Origin: Nitrospirota bacterium
GTDB taxonomy: Bacteria; Nitrospirota; JACRHJ01
Assembly: GCA_021789495.1 (NCBI GenBank)
Contig: JAJYJM010000011.1
Location: 1-57,361 of the forward strand
Direction: 5' to 3'
DNA: 57,361 nt
The position numbers were made by a program, and so were the translations under genes. Shown here piece after piece: positions 6,664-14,962 of this stretch. The notes under the pieces are model-generated. The model worked only from the letters and a program-made list of their open reading frames with translations, was not told where the DNA came from and did not search any database. Every line of letters starts with the position of its first letter. The first letter of the stretch is position 1.

Positions 6664-8678
6664 TCCGGACTGCCGAGCACGCGGAGGAATACTTCCACCA
6701 TCGCCGGGTCGAACTGCGTCCCGGAGCACCTCTTAAGCTCCGCAATTGCAAGCTCCCTGTCCCGGGCCTTTCGGTAGGGGCGGTCCGCCGTGAAGGAGTC
6801 GAAAAAGTCCGCCACGGATATTATCCTTGCCGCCGGGGGGATTTCCTCGCCTTTAAGGCCGAGCGGATAGCCTTTGCCGTCCCATCTCTCGTGGTGATGC
6901 CGGATGGCGGGTATTATGTCCCTGAACTGCTTTATCGGCGCGAGTATCTCTGCGCCGCGGTCGCAGTGGCCTTTTATTTTCTCGTATTCCTCGTCCGTAA
7001 GCGCCCCGGGCTTGTCGAGCAGGTCGTCCGAGATCCCTATCTTGCCAATATCGTGCAGAAGCCCGGTGAGGCGCAGCATCTCCAATTCATCTTCCGAGAG
7101 GCCTGTCTCTTTCCCTATCTTAAGGGCGTAGCCCGTAACGCGGGCGGAGTGTCCGCGCGTCCAGTGGCTCTTGGCGTCTATCGCCGAGGATAATGCCTGG
7201 ACGGTGCTGAGCAGCATGTCCTCCAGGTCTGATATAAGGCGCGTGTTCTCCAGCGCTATGCCTATCTGGTAGGCCAGTTTCTCGGCCATCGACGTGTCCT
7301 CGAACGTAAAACCGGCCACCCTGCGGCTCCCCAGCCTTATAAGCCCAAGGGCCGCCCCTTTGCTCATTATGGGCACGAGTATCTCCGAGCGTATTGCGGC
7401 GTCTTTGAACACGCCGTCGTGCCTGCACATCTTTTTCTCTTCCATGACGTCCGCCCTGACCATCGGTTTCCCGGAGAGGAACGTGTCGGCGCCGGGCGAG
7501 CCGTCGAGCAGGAACTGCTCGCCTTTTTCAAGCCCCGCGCCCCAACAGCAGCTCACGGAGAGCGTCTTCTCCTCGCCGTTCAGCAGCAGTACGCATCCGG
7601 CATCCGCGGGTATGAGCCTTTTTATCTGGAGCGATACCTTCGAGAGCATCTCCTCCCTGTCGAGCGTCGAGAGGATCATCCTGTCTATTTCGTGCAGGAC
7701 CCGGAGCGCCTCCATGCCCTTCGCCAGTTCAAGCCTTTTTTTCTGTGTCTCCTCGTAGAGGCTCGCGTTCTCGAAAGCGCTCCCCAACTGGGCCGAGATG
7801 CCCTTTATCAGAGCCGGGATGCGGGAATCGCCGTCCGCCTTCCGGATGTTTATTACGAGGAAACCTGCGACGCGCTCCCTGGCCGTTATCGGCGCGATTA
7901 TCAGCTCCTTGAGCCGCAGGTTGGATACGATAAAATCCGGCACCATCCCGTCAAGTTCGTCCGCGCCGAGCATCAGGAGCTTTTTTGTAAGCATAACCTG
8001 CTCGAGCGCGCGGACATCCGTGAGCCTCGTCCTCATCTCCGTCAACACCGAAACTATGCCGTCGCTGCAGGAAACCGCGGCGCCGGGCGAGAGCCTCCCG
8101 TCCGAATCCGCCAGTATTACCGTAGCGCCCTCGAAGCGGATAATGCCTTTCAGCACGCGCAGGACCTTCTCCGCCGTCTCGTTCCAGTTCACCGACGAAG
8201 AGGTTATCTCCGCCATCTTGAGCAGGGCGTTCGATACCTCAAGCTCCGCCTTAAGCGCGCCTTCCGCCTTGTCCCGCTCCATCCTCATGTCGCGGTCAAA
8301 GACGGCTCTTTCCACCGACGGCACGAGCCTTGAGAGCCTGTCCTTCATTACGTAGTCCCAGGCCCCGGCCCTTATGGCCTCGACGGCCATGTCTTCGCTC
8401 GCATCCCCGGAAACCATTATAAGGGGGATGTCGAGCCTTTTCTCCCTTATGAGCTTCAGGGCGGCCTTGCCGATTAACTGCGGCATTTCGTAGTTTGAAA
8501 GCACTACGTCCCAGTCGTCGCCGCGTCCGCCGCTCATGGCCGCGAACATCTCTTCAGGCGTCGAGACCCGCTCCGAATGGACTTCGTACCCGCCTTTCAG
8601 GAGCGTCTCGGCCATACGGGCGGCGTCGTTTTCGGAGCCTTCGACCATCAATACCTTCAGGGCGCGCTTTGGAGTCAT
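6660..8678 (-). CDS. Degenerate receiver, two GAF regions and HD-GYP phosphodiesterase
   Basis: A 672-aa cytoplasmic signalling protein. Residues 1-125 form a response-regulator receiver, followed by two GAF-like regions (about 150-300 and 320-490) and an HD-GYP domain (about 490-665). The HD-GYP part has HDIGKIG and HHERWDGKGYP, the metal-binding and GYP motifs of cyclic-di-GMP phosphodiesterases. In the receiver the phospho-acceptor position reads VVLSNYEMP, with Asn62 where aspartate is expected, and the acidic pair near residue 13 is Glu-Gly. Normal phosphorylation is therefore unlikely. The conserved Ser (IMVSGD) and Lys (VMKDR) remain. The GAF and HD-GYP parts resemble the protein at 33660-35567, so the two may be paralogues. 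Confidence 0.85.
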   Translation of the reverse strand: MTPKRALKVLMVEGSENDAARMAETLLKGGYEVHSERVSTPEEMFAAMSGGRGDDWDVVLSNYEMPQLIGKAALKLIREKRLDIPLIMVSGDASEDMAVEAIRAGAWDYVMKDRLSRLVPSVERAVFDRDMRMERDKAEGALKAELEVSNALLKMAEITSSSVNWNETAEKVLRVLKGIIRFEGATVILADSDGRLSPGAAVSCSDGIVSVLTEMRTRLTDVRALEQVMLTKKLLMLGADELDGMVPDFIVSNLRLKELIIAPITARERVAGFLVINIRKADGDSRIPALIKGISAQLGSAFENASLYEETQKKRLELAKGMEALRVLHEIDRMILSTLDREEMLSKVSLQIKRLIPADAGCVLLLNGEEKTLSVSCCWGAGLEKGEQFLLDGSPGADTFLSGKPMVRADVMEEKKMCRHDGVFKDAAIRSEILVPIMSKGAALGLIRLGSRRVAGFTFEDTSMAEKLAYQIGIALENTRLISDLEDMLLSTVQALSSAIDAKSHWTRGHSARVTGYALKIGKETGLSEDELEMLRLTGLLHDIGKIGISDDLLDKPGALTDEEYEKIKGHCDRGAEILAPIKQFRDIIPAIRHHHERWDGKGYPLGLKGEEIPPAARIISVADFFDSFTADRPYRKARDRELAIAELKRCSGTQFDPAMVEVFLRVLGSPD

Positions 8679-8775
8679 TTTTTTACTCTATTCTTTACAA
8701 TAAAGATAATTTATTTATACCAGAATTGTTCCATACGCGCAAGGCCGGGCAAATTATCAAAATTGCTCTTAAAAA

Positions 8776-8803
8776 TTGACATGCCGCGAATCTCTGGTAT
8801 ACT
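8776..8803 (+). promoter_or_regulatory. Sigma-70 promoter for superoxide dismutase
   Basis: TTGACA (8776-8781), a 16-nt spacer and TATACT (8798-8803). It is a near-consensus housekeeping promoter 51 nt before the sod start codon, which has CGGAGG upstream. It suggests strong constitutive expression. Confidence 0.75.
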
Positions 8804-8854
8804 TTTTTTAATCTTTCCCGAGTCTCACGAACCCATAAACAAACGGAGGCAATC

Positions 8855-9469
8855 ATGCACAAGGTAAAGGAATATAAACTGGAAGGAAAACTGAAAGGCA
8901 TCTCCGACAGGCAGATACAGGAGCACAGGGACGTGCTCTACAAGGGCTACGTGGACAAGCTGAACATGCTTGAGGACGAGATAAAAAACGCAAAAACGGA
9001 AGGTGCGAACCCCACATACGCCCCCATACGCGAGATGAAAAGAGAAGAAATCTACGCCGCGAACGGCGCGTTCCTGCACGAGGCCTATTTCGGGAACCTG
9101 GGAGGCGGAGGCGGCGAGCCGGGCGGGAAGCTGGTGGAATTGATAAAGCAGGAGTGGGGCTCGTTCGACAAGTGGAAGGCGGACATGAAGGCGTCAGGCA
9201 TGAGCGCGCGCGGCTGGGTGGTCATGTGCTGGAGCATGAACGACAACAAGCTCCACAACTACTCCATGGACTTCCACGACATCGGCGCAGTCTGGAACTG
9301 CGTGCCGCTCCTGGTGCTGGACGTATACGAGCACGCCTACTTCATCGACTACGGCACAAAGAGGGCGGCATATCTCGACGCATTCTTCCAGAACATAGAC
9401 TGGAGTGTCGTGGAGAAGCGTCTCCAGACGGCGCTGAAGCTCGAAGAGGCCCTCAGGAAGGCAGCTTAA
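8855..9469 (+). CDS. Superoxide dismutase, Fe/Mn family
   Basis: A 204-aa SodFM protein that converts superoxide to peroxide and oxygen. The four metal ligands align to His24 (QEHRD), His75 (AFLHEAYF), Asp156 and His160 (DVYEHAYF). The C-terminal WNCVPLLVLDVYEHAYF segment is typical. The usual HHxxHHxxYV cluster around the first ligand is reduced to EHRDVLYKGYV, so the second-sphere histidines are absent. This looks like a divergent SodFM subfamily, and metal preference cannot be predicted. No signal peptide, so it is cytoplasmic. The gene starts 5 nt before the next one begins on its far side and may be cotranscribed with leuC. Confidence 0.85.
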   Translation: MHKVKEYKLEGKLKGISDRQIQEHRDVLYKGYVDKLNMLEDEIKNAKTEGANPTYAPIREMKREEIYAANGAFLHEAYFGNLGGGGGEPGGKLVELIKQEWGSFDKWKADMKASGMSARGWVVMCWSMNDNKLHNYSMDFHDIGAVWNCVPLLVLDVYEHAYFIDYGTKRAAYLDAFFQNIDWSVVEKRLQTALKLEEALRKAA

Positions 9470-9474
9470 AGCCG

Positions 9475-10734
9475 ATGCCGCTCACGCTTGCCGAAAAATT
9501 AATCTCCATGCACGCGGGCCGTGAGGTACATGCGGGCGAGTTGACAGTCGTTAAGGTGGACTTCGCCTACGTGCAGGACTGGACAGGCCCGCTTACCGTG
9601 GACAAGATTGCCGAGCTTGGGGCGGGGCTTTCCAAAACGCCGTCCCATACCGCGGTCTTCATAGACCACGCCTCGCCGTCTTCGTTCAAGGAGGTCTCCA
9701 CCGGGCATGTGAAGCTTCGTGAGTATGCCAAAAGCTCCGGCTGCCTCCTGCACGACGTGGGCGAAGGGGTAAGCCACCTTGTCCTGGGCGAAAAGGTCAC
9801 GGCCCCCGGCATGTTGATGGTGGGCGCGGATTCCCATACATGCCAGGGCGGGGCGCTTGGCGCGTTCGCCACGGGCATGGGCTCCACGGACGTGGGAGTC
9901 GCCATCGCCACGGGCGAGACATGGATGCTCGTCCCGGAGGCGATACGGGTGGAGGTAACGGGCAGACTTAAACCGGGCGTGTATTCCAAGGACATAATCC
10001 TTTACCTGATAGGTCTTATCGGCTCGGACGGCGCGACGTATCAGTCGCTGGAATTCTTCGGCGATACAATCGAGAATCTCTCCGTTCCCGGAAGGACGAC
10101 GATTTCCTCAATGGCCGTCGAGGCGGGGGGCAAGTGCGGGCTTTTCGAGTCGGACGGGCATACGCTTGAGTGGCTGCGGGAGAACGGGCGCGAGGGCGAC
10201 TACAGGGAGATTAGGGCGGACAAGGGCGCAAAATACGCACGCGTGATAAATATAGACGCGCCGGGCCTTGAGCCTATGGTGTCCTTCCCGCACATGGTGG
10301 ACAACACAAGGCCCATATCGCACCCGGACTGCAGGGACGTCCCCGTCCACCAGGCATACTTAGGCTCCACGACCAACGGCTATTTCGAGGACTTCGAGGC
10401 GGCGGCAAAGGTGCTCAAGGGGCGGCATACCGCACCCGGCACAAGGCTCGTCATAACCCCCGGCACAAAGAGCGTATACAGGAAGATGATGTCCTCAGGG
10501 CTTATGGACGTGTTCCTCGACGCAGGCGGCGTAATCAACTCGCCTGGGTGCGGGGCGTGCCCCGGAAGCCACGAGGGAATACTGGGCGACGGCGAGAACT
10601 GCGTCGCCTCGATAAACAGGAACTTCAAGGGCAGGATGGGAAACCCGAAATCGTTCGTCTACCTTGCCTCGCCGGCGACCGTCGCGGCCTCGGCCATCGA
10701 GGGAAAGCTTGCGGATCCCAGGAGGTATTCGTGA
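9475..10734 (+). CDS. leuC: 3-isopropylmalate dehydratase/homoaconitase family, large subunit
   Basis: A 419-aa aconitase-superfamily subunit. The start is ATG 9475 (MPLTLAEKLISMHAG), 5 nt after the sod stop. The [4Fe-4S] cluster cysteines lie in SHTCQGG (about residue 123) and in SPGCGACPGSHEG (about 360). Length and sequence fit the shorter archaeal-type LeuC/HacA group rather than the 470-aa enterobacterial LeuC. It isomerises 2-isopropylmalate to 3-isopropylmalate, or acts on homocitrate or citramalate-type substrates. The coupled leuD-like gene supports a two-subunit enzyme. The substrate is unresolved, as no leuA or leuB is in view. Confidence 0.82.
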   Translation: MPLTLAEKLISMHAGREVHAGELTVVKVDFAYVQDWTGPLTVDKIAELGAGLSKTPSHTAVFIDHASPSSFKEVSTGHVKLREYAKSSGCLLHDVGEGVSHLVLGEKVTAPGMLMVGADSHTCQGGALGAFATGMGSTDVGVAIATGETWMLVPEAIRVEVTGRLKPGVYSKDIILYLIGLIGSDGATYQSLEFFGDTIENLSVPGRTTISSMAVEAGGKCGLFESDGHTLEWLRENGREGDYREIRADKGAKYARVINIDAPGLEPMVSFPHMVDNTRPISHPDCRDVPVHQAYLGSTTNGYFEDFEAAAKVLKGRHTAPGTRLVITPGTKSVYRKMMSSGLMDVFLDAGGVINSPGCGACPGSHEGILGDGENCVASINRNFKGRMGNPKSFVYLASPATVAASAIEGKLADPRRYS

Positions 10735-11225
10735 GCGGCAAAGCCTGGAAGTTCGGCGACAACATAAGCACTGACCTGATAGCCGCAGGCAGGTACGCGC
10801 ACCTGCGGACAAACCTGCCTGAGCTTGCAAAGCATGTCCTGGAGGATGCGAGAGACGAGTTCAGGACGGGTGTAAAAGAGGGCGATTTCGTCGTCGGGGG
10901 CAGGAATTTCGGCCTCGGCTCCTCGCGGGAGCACGCGCCGACGATTATAAAAATGGCCGGGACTTCGTGTGTCGCCGCGAAGTCCTTCGCGCGCATATTC
11001 TTCCGGAACTGCATAAACATAGGCCTCCCGGCGGTGCGGGTGGATACGGACAGGATAGACGACGGGGACGAGCTCGAGCTCGACCTTGCGGCGGGAGTGT
11101 TGAGGGACAAAACAAAGGGCATAGAGCTTTCCTTCCCGCCGATGCCGAAGGTAATGACGGACATATTGAATGCGGGCGGACTGGTGCCTTATCTGAAGAA
11201 GAACAAGGGATTCAAGTTGGCGTAA
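10731..11225 (+). CDS. leuD: 3-isopropylmalate dehydratase family, small subunit
   Basis: A 164-aa swivelling-domain subunit that partners the upstream large subunit. The start is GTG 10731, which overlaps the leuC stop by four bases (GTGA), so translation is coupled. Family signatures are GDNISTDLI near the start and GGRNFGLGSSREHAP near residue 60, the substrate-binding loop. The length matches archaeal-type LeuD (about 165 aa). The C-terminal NAGGLVPYLKK is conserved in the group. Confidence 0.85.
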   Translation: MSGKAWKFGDNISTDLIAAGRYAHLRTNLPELAKHVLEDARDEFRTGVKEGDFVVGGRNFGLGSSREHAPTIIKMAGTSCVAAKSFARIFFRNCINIGLPAVRVDTDRIDDGDELELDLAAGVLRDKTKGIELSFPPMPKVMTDILNAGGLVPYLKKNKGFKLA

Positions 11226-11238
11226 GAACGATGATGAC

Positions 11239-11342
11239 AACCCTCTCCCCCGACCCCTCTCCCATGAAAGGGCGAGGGGAGAAAATGAAAGAATGCAGCC
11301 TGTTCCCTCTCCCTCGATGGGAGAGGGCTGGGAGAGGGTGAT
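11239..11342. repeat. Paired CCCTCTCCC/GGGAGAGGG element
   Basis: Two inverted copies of a C/G-rich dispersed repeat, at 11239-11284 and 11304-11342, could form a long hairpin between leuD and the E1 alpha gene. The first is nearly identical to the copy at 24823-24869 inside the radical SAM gene. A third relative is at 52323-52361 after hisF. The end of the second copy (GGGAGAGGGTG) lies directly in front of the E1 alpha ATG and appears to serve as its ribosome binding site. Confidence 0.75.
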
Positions 11343-12297
11343 GGACCAGGACACAGAACTCTACTACTACCTTCGCCTTGTCCGGGAGTTCGAGGACAGG
11401 GTATCGAAGCTCCATCACCAGGGCAGGATTCCCGGCGGCGTCTACTCCGGCCTCGGCCAGGAGGCCGTAGTCGTCGGAGCGGTTTACAGGCTGAAACCCG
11501 AAGACTTCATCTTCCCCCTGCACAGAGACCTCGGCGCGTTCCTCGTAAAGGGCGTTGACCCGAACCTCCTCATGGCGCAGATAATGGGAAAGAAGACCGG
11601 CTTTTCAGGCGGCAGGGACTCCTTTCTTCACGCCGGAGTCCTGGACAAGGGCGTGATCGGCTCGACATCCATGCTCGCCTCGTCGCTCCCCGTGGCCTGC
11701 GGGGCCGCTCTGAAATTCAAGATAAAAAAAGAGCCGCGCGTCGCCGTCGCATTCTTCGGCGAGGGGGCGTCCTCCAGGGGCGATTTCCACGAGGCTGCAA
11801 ACTTCGCGGGCATCCACAAGCTCCCGGTGATATTCGTCTGCGAGAACAACTTCTACGCGTTCTCCACGCCGCAGTCCATGCAGATGGCGGTTGAGGACGT
11901 TGCGGACAGGGCTGCGGGATACGGCTTCCACGGGCACGTGTGCAGCGGCAACGACCTCTTCGCCGTCATGAGGGCGATGGAACACGCGGTAAACCAGGCA
12001 CGGCGCGGCGACGGCCCGGAGCTTATCGAGTGCAAGACCTACCGCTACTCCGGCCACAGCGAGCACGACATGGCGTCCTACCGCACGAAGGAGGAGCTTA
12101 TCGAATGGGAGAGCCGAGACCCGATTCAGCGCTATGAGTTCTTCCTCGAAAAGAAGGGATACGACGCGGCCAAGATAATCGCCGAGACGGGCGGGAAGGT
12201 AAAGGCCGTGGTGGACGAGGCGGTGAAATTCGCCGAATCCTCCCCGGAACCGGAAGGCCCGGAGGCTATGACGGAAATATATGCGACGCCGGTGTAA
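11341..12297 (+). CDS. pdhA: 2-oxoacid (pyruvate-type) dehydrogenase E1, alpha subunit
   Basis: A 318-aa thiamine-diphosphate enzyme subunit that decarboxylates a 2-oxoacid with E1 beta. The ThDP/Mg-binding motif runs from GEGASSRGDFHEA to VCENN (about 138-168). GSTSMLASSLPVACG and RYSGHSEHDMASYR are typical of pyruvate, acetoin and branched-chain E1 alpha. I start at ATG 11341 (MDQDTELYYY); a longer reading from 11293 would translate the repeat. The start of the protein is normal for the family (short, without the C-terminal SxGN variation). Pyruvate or acetoin is the likely substrate, but sequence does not decide. Confidence 0.85.
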   Translation: MDQDTELYYYLRLVREFEDRVSKLHHQGRIPGGVYSGLGQEAVVVGAVYRLKPEDFIFPLHRDLGAFLVKGVDPNLLMAQIMGKKTGFSGGRDSFLHAGVLDKGVIGSTSMLASSLPVACGAALKFKIKKEPRVAVAFFGEGASSRGDFHEAANFAGIHKLPVIFVCENNFYAFSTPQSMQMAVEDVADRAAGYGFHGHVCSGNDLFAVMRAMEHAVNQARRGDGPELIECKTYRYSGHSEHDMASYRTKEELIEWESRDPIQRYEFFLEKKGYDAAKIIAETGGKVKAVVDEAVKFAESSPEPEGPEAMTEIYATPV

Positions 12298-12301
12298 AAG
12301 A

Positions 12302-12475
12302 AAAACACGTGTTCGTGATTCGTTGTTCGTGTTCGTATAACCAGATTGTCATTCCCGCGAAAGCGGGAATCCAGCGACTTAAAGTCACTGGGCCCCTGTT
12401 TTCACAGGGGTGACAGGCTTTACTTCTTTCACGAACACGGACTTTGTCTTTTACCACGAACACGTTTCACGGCCT
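12302..12475. repeat. Repeat-filled spacer between E1 alpha and E1 beta
   Basis: The 185-nt gap is built of repeats. Copies of GTTCGTGTTCGT (12319-12336) face ACGAACACG (12432-12440 and again near 12457-12465). Between them lies CATTCCCGCGAAAGCGGGAAT (12350-12370), then AAAGTCACTGGGCCCCTG with a CCCCTGTTTTCACAGGGG hairpin (12393-12410). Part of this, AAGTCACTGG next to a TTCCCGC arm, recurs at 52281-52314. The inverted arms could fold into one long structure in the operon mRNA. Confidence 0.65.
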
Positions 12476-12482
12476 TTAAGAC

Positions 12483-13460
12483 ATGGAACTGACCTATATA
12501 AAAGCAATCAATAACGCCCTGCGGCAGGCCATGCGGCTGGACGGGGACGTTGTTCTCCTGGGCGAGGACATTGCCGCGCTCGGCGGGGCGTTCCTGGCGA
12601 CGGAGGGGCTGCTTGAGGAGTTCGGCCCGGAGCGGGTTATCGACACGCCAATCTCCGAGTCCCTCATAAACGGCGCGGCGGTCGGGCTTGCCGTTGCCGG
12701 GATGCGGCCCGTGGCGGAGATGCAGTTCGCGGATTTCATCGCCTGCGGGTTCGACGAGCTCGTGAACATGGCCTCTACGCTTCGTTACAGGCACGGCGGG
12801 GGCGCGAAATGCCCGATGGTCGTGCGCTGCCCTTCGGGTAGCGGCGTGCGCGGCGGGCTTTTCCATTCGCAGAACCCCGAGGCGTGGTTTGCGCGCGTGC
12901 CGGGCTTGAAGGTAGTCGCGCCCGCGACGGCTTTCGACGCCAAGGGGCTTCTTATCGCCGCAATCCAGGACGACGACCCGGTGATATACTTCGAGCATAA
13001 GTTCCTCTACCGGCGCATAAAGGAGGAGGTGCCGGAGGACAGCTATATCGTCCCCATCGGCAAGGCGGCGCTAAGGCGCGCGGGCGGCGACATATGCTTC
13101 ATCACATACGGCTCCGCGCTGTATCTCTGCCTTGCGGCGGCTGAAGAACTTGAGAAGGAGGGCGTATCCTCCGAGGTGCTGGACCTAAGGACTCTCCTGC
13201 CGCTCGACAGGCGTGCGATAATCGAATGTGCGAAAAAGACGGGCAAGGTGCTGATAGTCCACGAGGACAGGGTCACCGGGGGATTAGGCGGCGAGGTCTC
13301 GGCGATAATCATGGAGAACGCCTTCGAGTATCTCGACGCGCCGGTTATGCGCGTAGGGGCGAAGGACACGCCCAACGCCTTCGCTGGCCCGATGGAGGAG
13401 TACATATTGCCGAATAAGGACAAAGTCCTTGCGGCGGCAAGGAAGCTGGCGGAGTATTGA
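12483..13460 (+). CDS. pdhB: 2-oxoacid dehydrogenase E1, beta subunit
   Basis: A 325-aa transketolase-like subunit. [17 protein letters not shown] at the start, [10 protein letters not shown], and [17 protein letters not shown] are diagnostic. The C-terminal transketolase domain has [13 protein letters not shown] and [12 protein letters not shown]. Forms the alpha2beta2 E1 with the upstream subunit and passes the acyl group to E2 lipoyl. The gene ends one base before the E2 start codon, so the two are tightly coupled. Confidence 0.87.
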   Translation: MELTYIKAINNALRQAMRLDGDVVLLGEDIAALGGAFLATEGLLEEFGPERVIDTPISESLINGAAVGLAVAGMRPVAEMQFADFIACGFDELVNMASTLRYRHGGGAKCPMVVRCPSGSGVRGGLFHSQNPEAWFARVPGLKVVAPATAFDAKGLLIAAIQDDDPVIYFEHKFLYRRIKEEVPEDSYIVPIGKAALRRAGGDICFITYGSALYLCLAAAEELEKEGVSSEVLDLRTLLPLDRRAIIECAKKTGKVLIVHEDRVTGGLGGEVSAIIMENAFEYLDAPVMRVGAKDTPNAFAGPMEEYILPNKDKVLAAARKLAEY

Positions 13461-13461
13461 A

Positions 13462-14904
13462 ATGACCGACGTTAAGATGCCCCAGATGGGGGAGAGCATC
13501 GCCGAGGGGACGATTTCGCTGTGGCTGGTGGACGCGGGGCAGACCGTGAAGGCCGACCAGCCGCTTGTTACGGTCTCGACGGACAAGGCGGACGTGGACA
13601 TCCCCTCGCCCGTCTCCGGCGTCCTCTCCGAGATTATCGCCAAAGAGGGCGAAACCATAAAAGTGGGAGAACTGATAGCGAGAATCGATGAAAAAGCGGT
13701 GGGAGTGGGGGTAAAGGAGCCGTCGAAACCGGAGATTGCGCCTGCCATTCCTGAAGCCAGTCTACCGGCAGCCAGTCAACCGGCGCCGGAGATGGCGGTT
13801 AAAAAAGACGGCCCCACGGAGCATCCCGTGCGTCCGGAGGGCGTCCCCGCCGCCGAGGCGAAGCGGGAGACCCGGCCCGAAGAAGAGGTAACGCCCCCGG
13901 CGGAGATAGAACGCAGGGCCGAGGCCGAAGCTGCGCCAGAACCGCTCGATAAATCGGCATTTTATTCCCCGGCGGTCATGCGCCTGGCGATTGAGCACGG
14001 CATAGATTTAAAGACCGTTAAAGGCACCGGAGAGGGCGGGCGCGTTACGAAGGCGGACGTTATGCGCGCGGCCCCGGCCACGCGGGTAGTGCAGGAAGGG
14101 CTTCTGGAGAAAGAGGCACAAAGGAAACCGGAAGGATTGGCCTCCGAAGCTGGTCTACCGGCAGCCGGCGCCTACAAGCCGCCGGTTTACGAGGTCGAGG
14201 ACGGAGATACGGAGGTTTCCTTCTCCCGCTTAAGGAGAATAATCGCCGACCACATGGTTTACAGCAAAAGGACGTCCGCCCACGTTACGACCGTGACAGA
14301 GGCCGATTTCGAGAATATTGTGGGAATACGGGAGCATAATAAGGAAAAAATCAAGGCATCTATGGGAATCAGCCTTACATACATGCATTTTGTCATGGCG
14401 GCGACAATCCGGGCGCTTAAGGAGTTTCCGCTCATGAATTCCGTAGTCCAGGGAGACGCAATCCTCACGAAACACAGCATAAACCTCGGCGTGGCCGTAG
14501 ATTCCGAGCGCGGGCTGATGGTCCCGGTGATAAGGGGCGCGGAGGATATGTCACTGCCGGAGCTGGCAAAGGCGGTAAGCGAGCTTTCGATAAAGGTGCG
14601 GGAAAGGAAGGTTGCCCCCGACGAGATGACGGGCGGCACGTTTACAGTAACAAATCCTGGAAAGCACGGAAACCTTTTCGGGACGCCGATTATCAGCCAG
14701 CCGCAGGTGGGAATACTGAGGATGGGAGAGCTGACAAAACGCGCGGTTGTGGTAACCGCAGAGGACGGAGAGGACGCAATAGCCATCCGACCCATGATGT
14801 ATCTGGCGCTTTCCTACGACCACCGGGTCGTGGACGGCGTTACGGCCAACGAGTTCCTGCACCGCATAAAAGAGTACCTGGAGGCGGGGAACTTTGCGTT
14901 GTAA
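13462..14904 (+). CDS. pdhC: Dihydrolipoamide acyltransferase (E2)
   Basis: A 480-aa E2 core. One lipoyl domain (1-80) has the lipoylated lysine in TDKADV (Lys42). An Ala/Pro/Glu-rich linker follows, then a peripheral subunit-binding domain (about 170-210, [16 protein letters not shown]...[11 protein letters not shown]), a second linker and the acyltransferase domain with catalytic SYDHRVVDG. The start is ATG 13462; an upstream reading would overlap E1 beta. Both linkers carry in-frame copies of the palindromic repeat ([11 protein letters not shown] and EAGLPAAG). No lipoamide dehydrogenase (E3) gene is nearby, so E3 must come from elsewhere in the genome. Confidence 0.88.
   Translation: MTDVKMPQMGESIAEGTISLWLVDAGQTVKADQPLVTVSTDKADVDIPSPVSGVLSEIIAKEGETIKVGELIARIDEKAVGVGVKEPSKPEIAPAIPEASLPAASQPAPEMAVKKDGPTEHPVRPEGVPAAEAKRETRPEEEVTPPAEIERRAEAEAAPEPLDKSAFYSPAVMRLAIEHGIDLKTVKGTGEGGRVTKADVMRAAPATRVVQEGLLEKEAQRKPEGLASEAGLPAAGAYKPPVYEVEDGDTEVSFSRLRRIIADHMVYSKRTSAHVTTVTEADFENIVGIREHNKEKIKASMGISLTYMHFVMAATIRALKEFPLMNSVVQGDAILTKHSINLGVAVDSERGLMVPVIRGAEDMSLPELAKAVSELSIKVRERKVAPDEMTGGTFTVTNPGKHGNLFGTPIISQPQVGILRMGELTKRAVVVTAEDGEDAIAIRPMMYLALSYDHRVVDGVTANEFLHRIKEYLEAGNFAL
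13756..13785. repeat. Tandem 15-nt palindromic repeat in E2 linker 1
   Basis: Two tandem 15-nt units, GCCAGTCTACCGGCA and GCCAGTCAACCGGCG, preceded by GAA. They are read in frame as ASLPA and ASQPA. Fifteen nucleotides is five codons, so adding or losing a unit keeps the frame. Confidence 0.65.
14149..14163. repeat. 15-nt repeat unit in E2 linker 2
   Basis: GCTGGTCTACCGGCA, preceded by GAA and followed by GCCGGC, in the same frame and order as the copies at 13756-13785. It lies in the linker before the catalytic domain (EAGLPAAG). Confidence 0.6.
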
Positions 14905-14962
14905 TGGACAGGCAACTGCTGATTTTTAAAGGGGAAACGCGCGCTTAACGGAGGGTTTCGGT

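Noticed and set aside
9154-9474. N-terminal extension of the LeuC reading
   Set aside because: It overlaps the end of superoxide dismutase in another frame; the family start MPLTLAEKL is at 9475.
11293-11340. N-terminal extension of E1 alpha (MQPVPSPSMGEGWERV)
   Set aside because: It is translated repeat DNA; the family start is at MDQDTELYYY with its own ribosome binding site.
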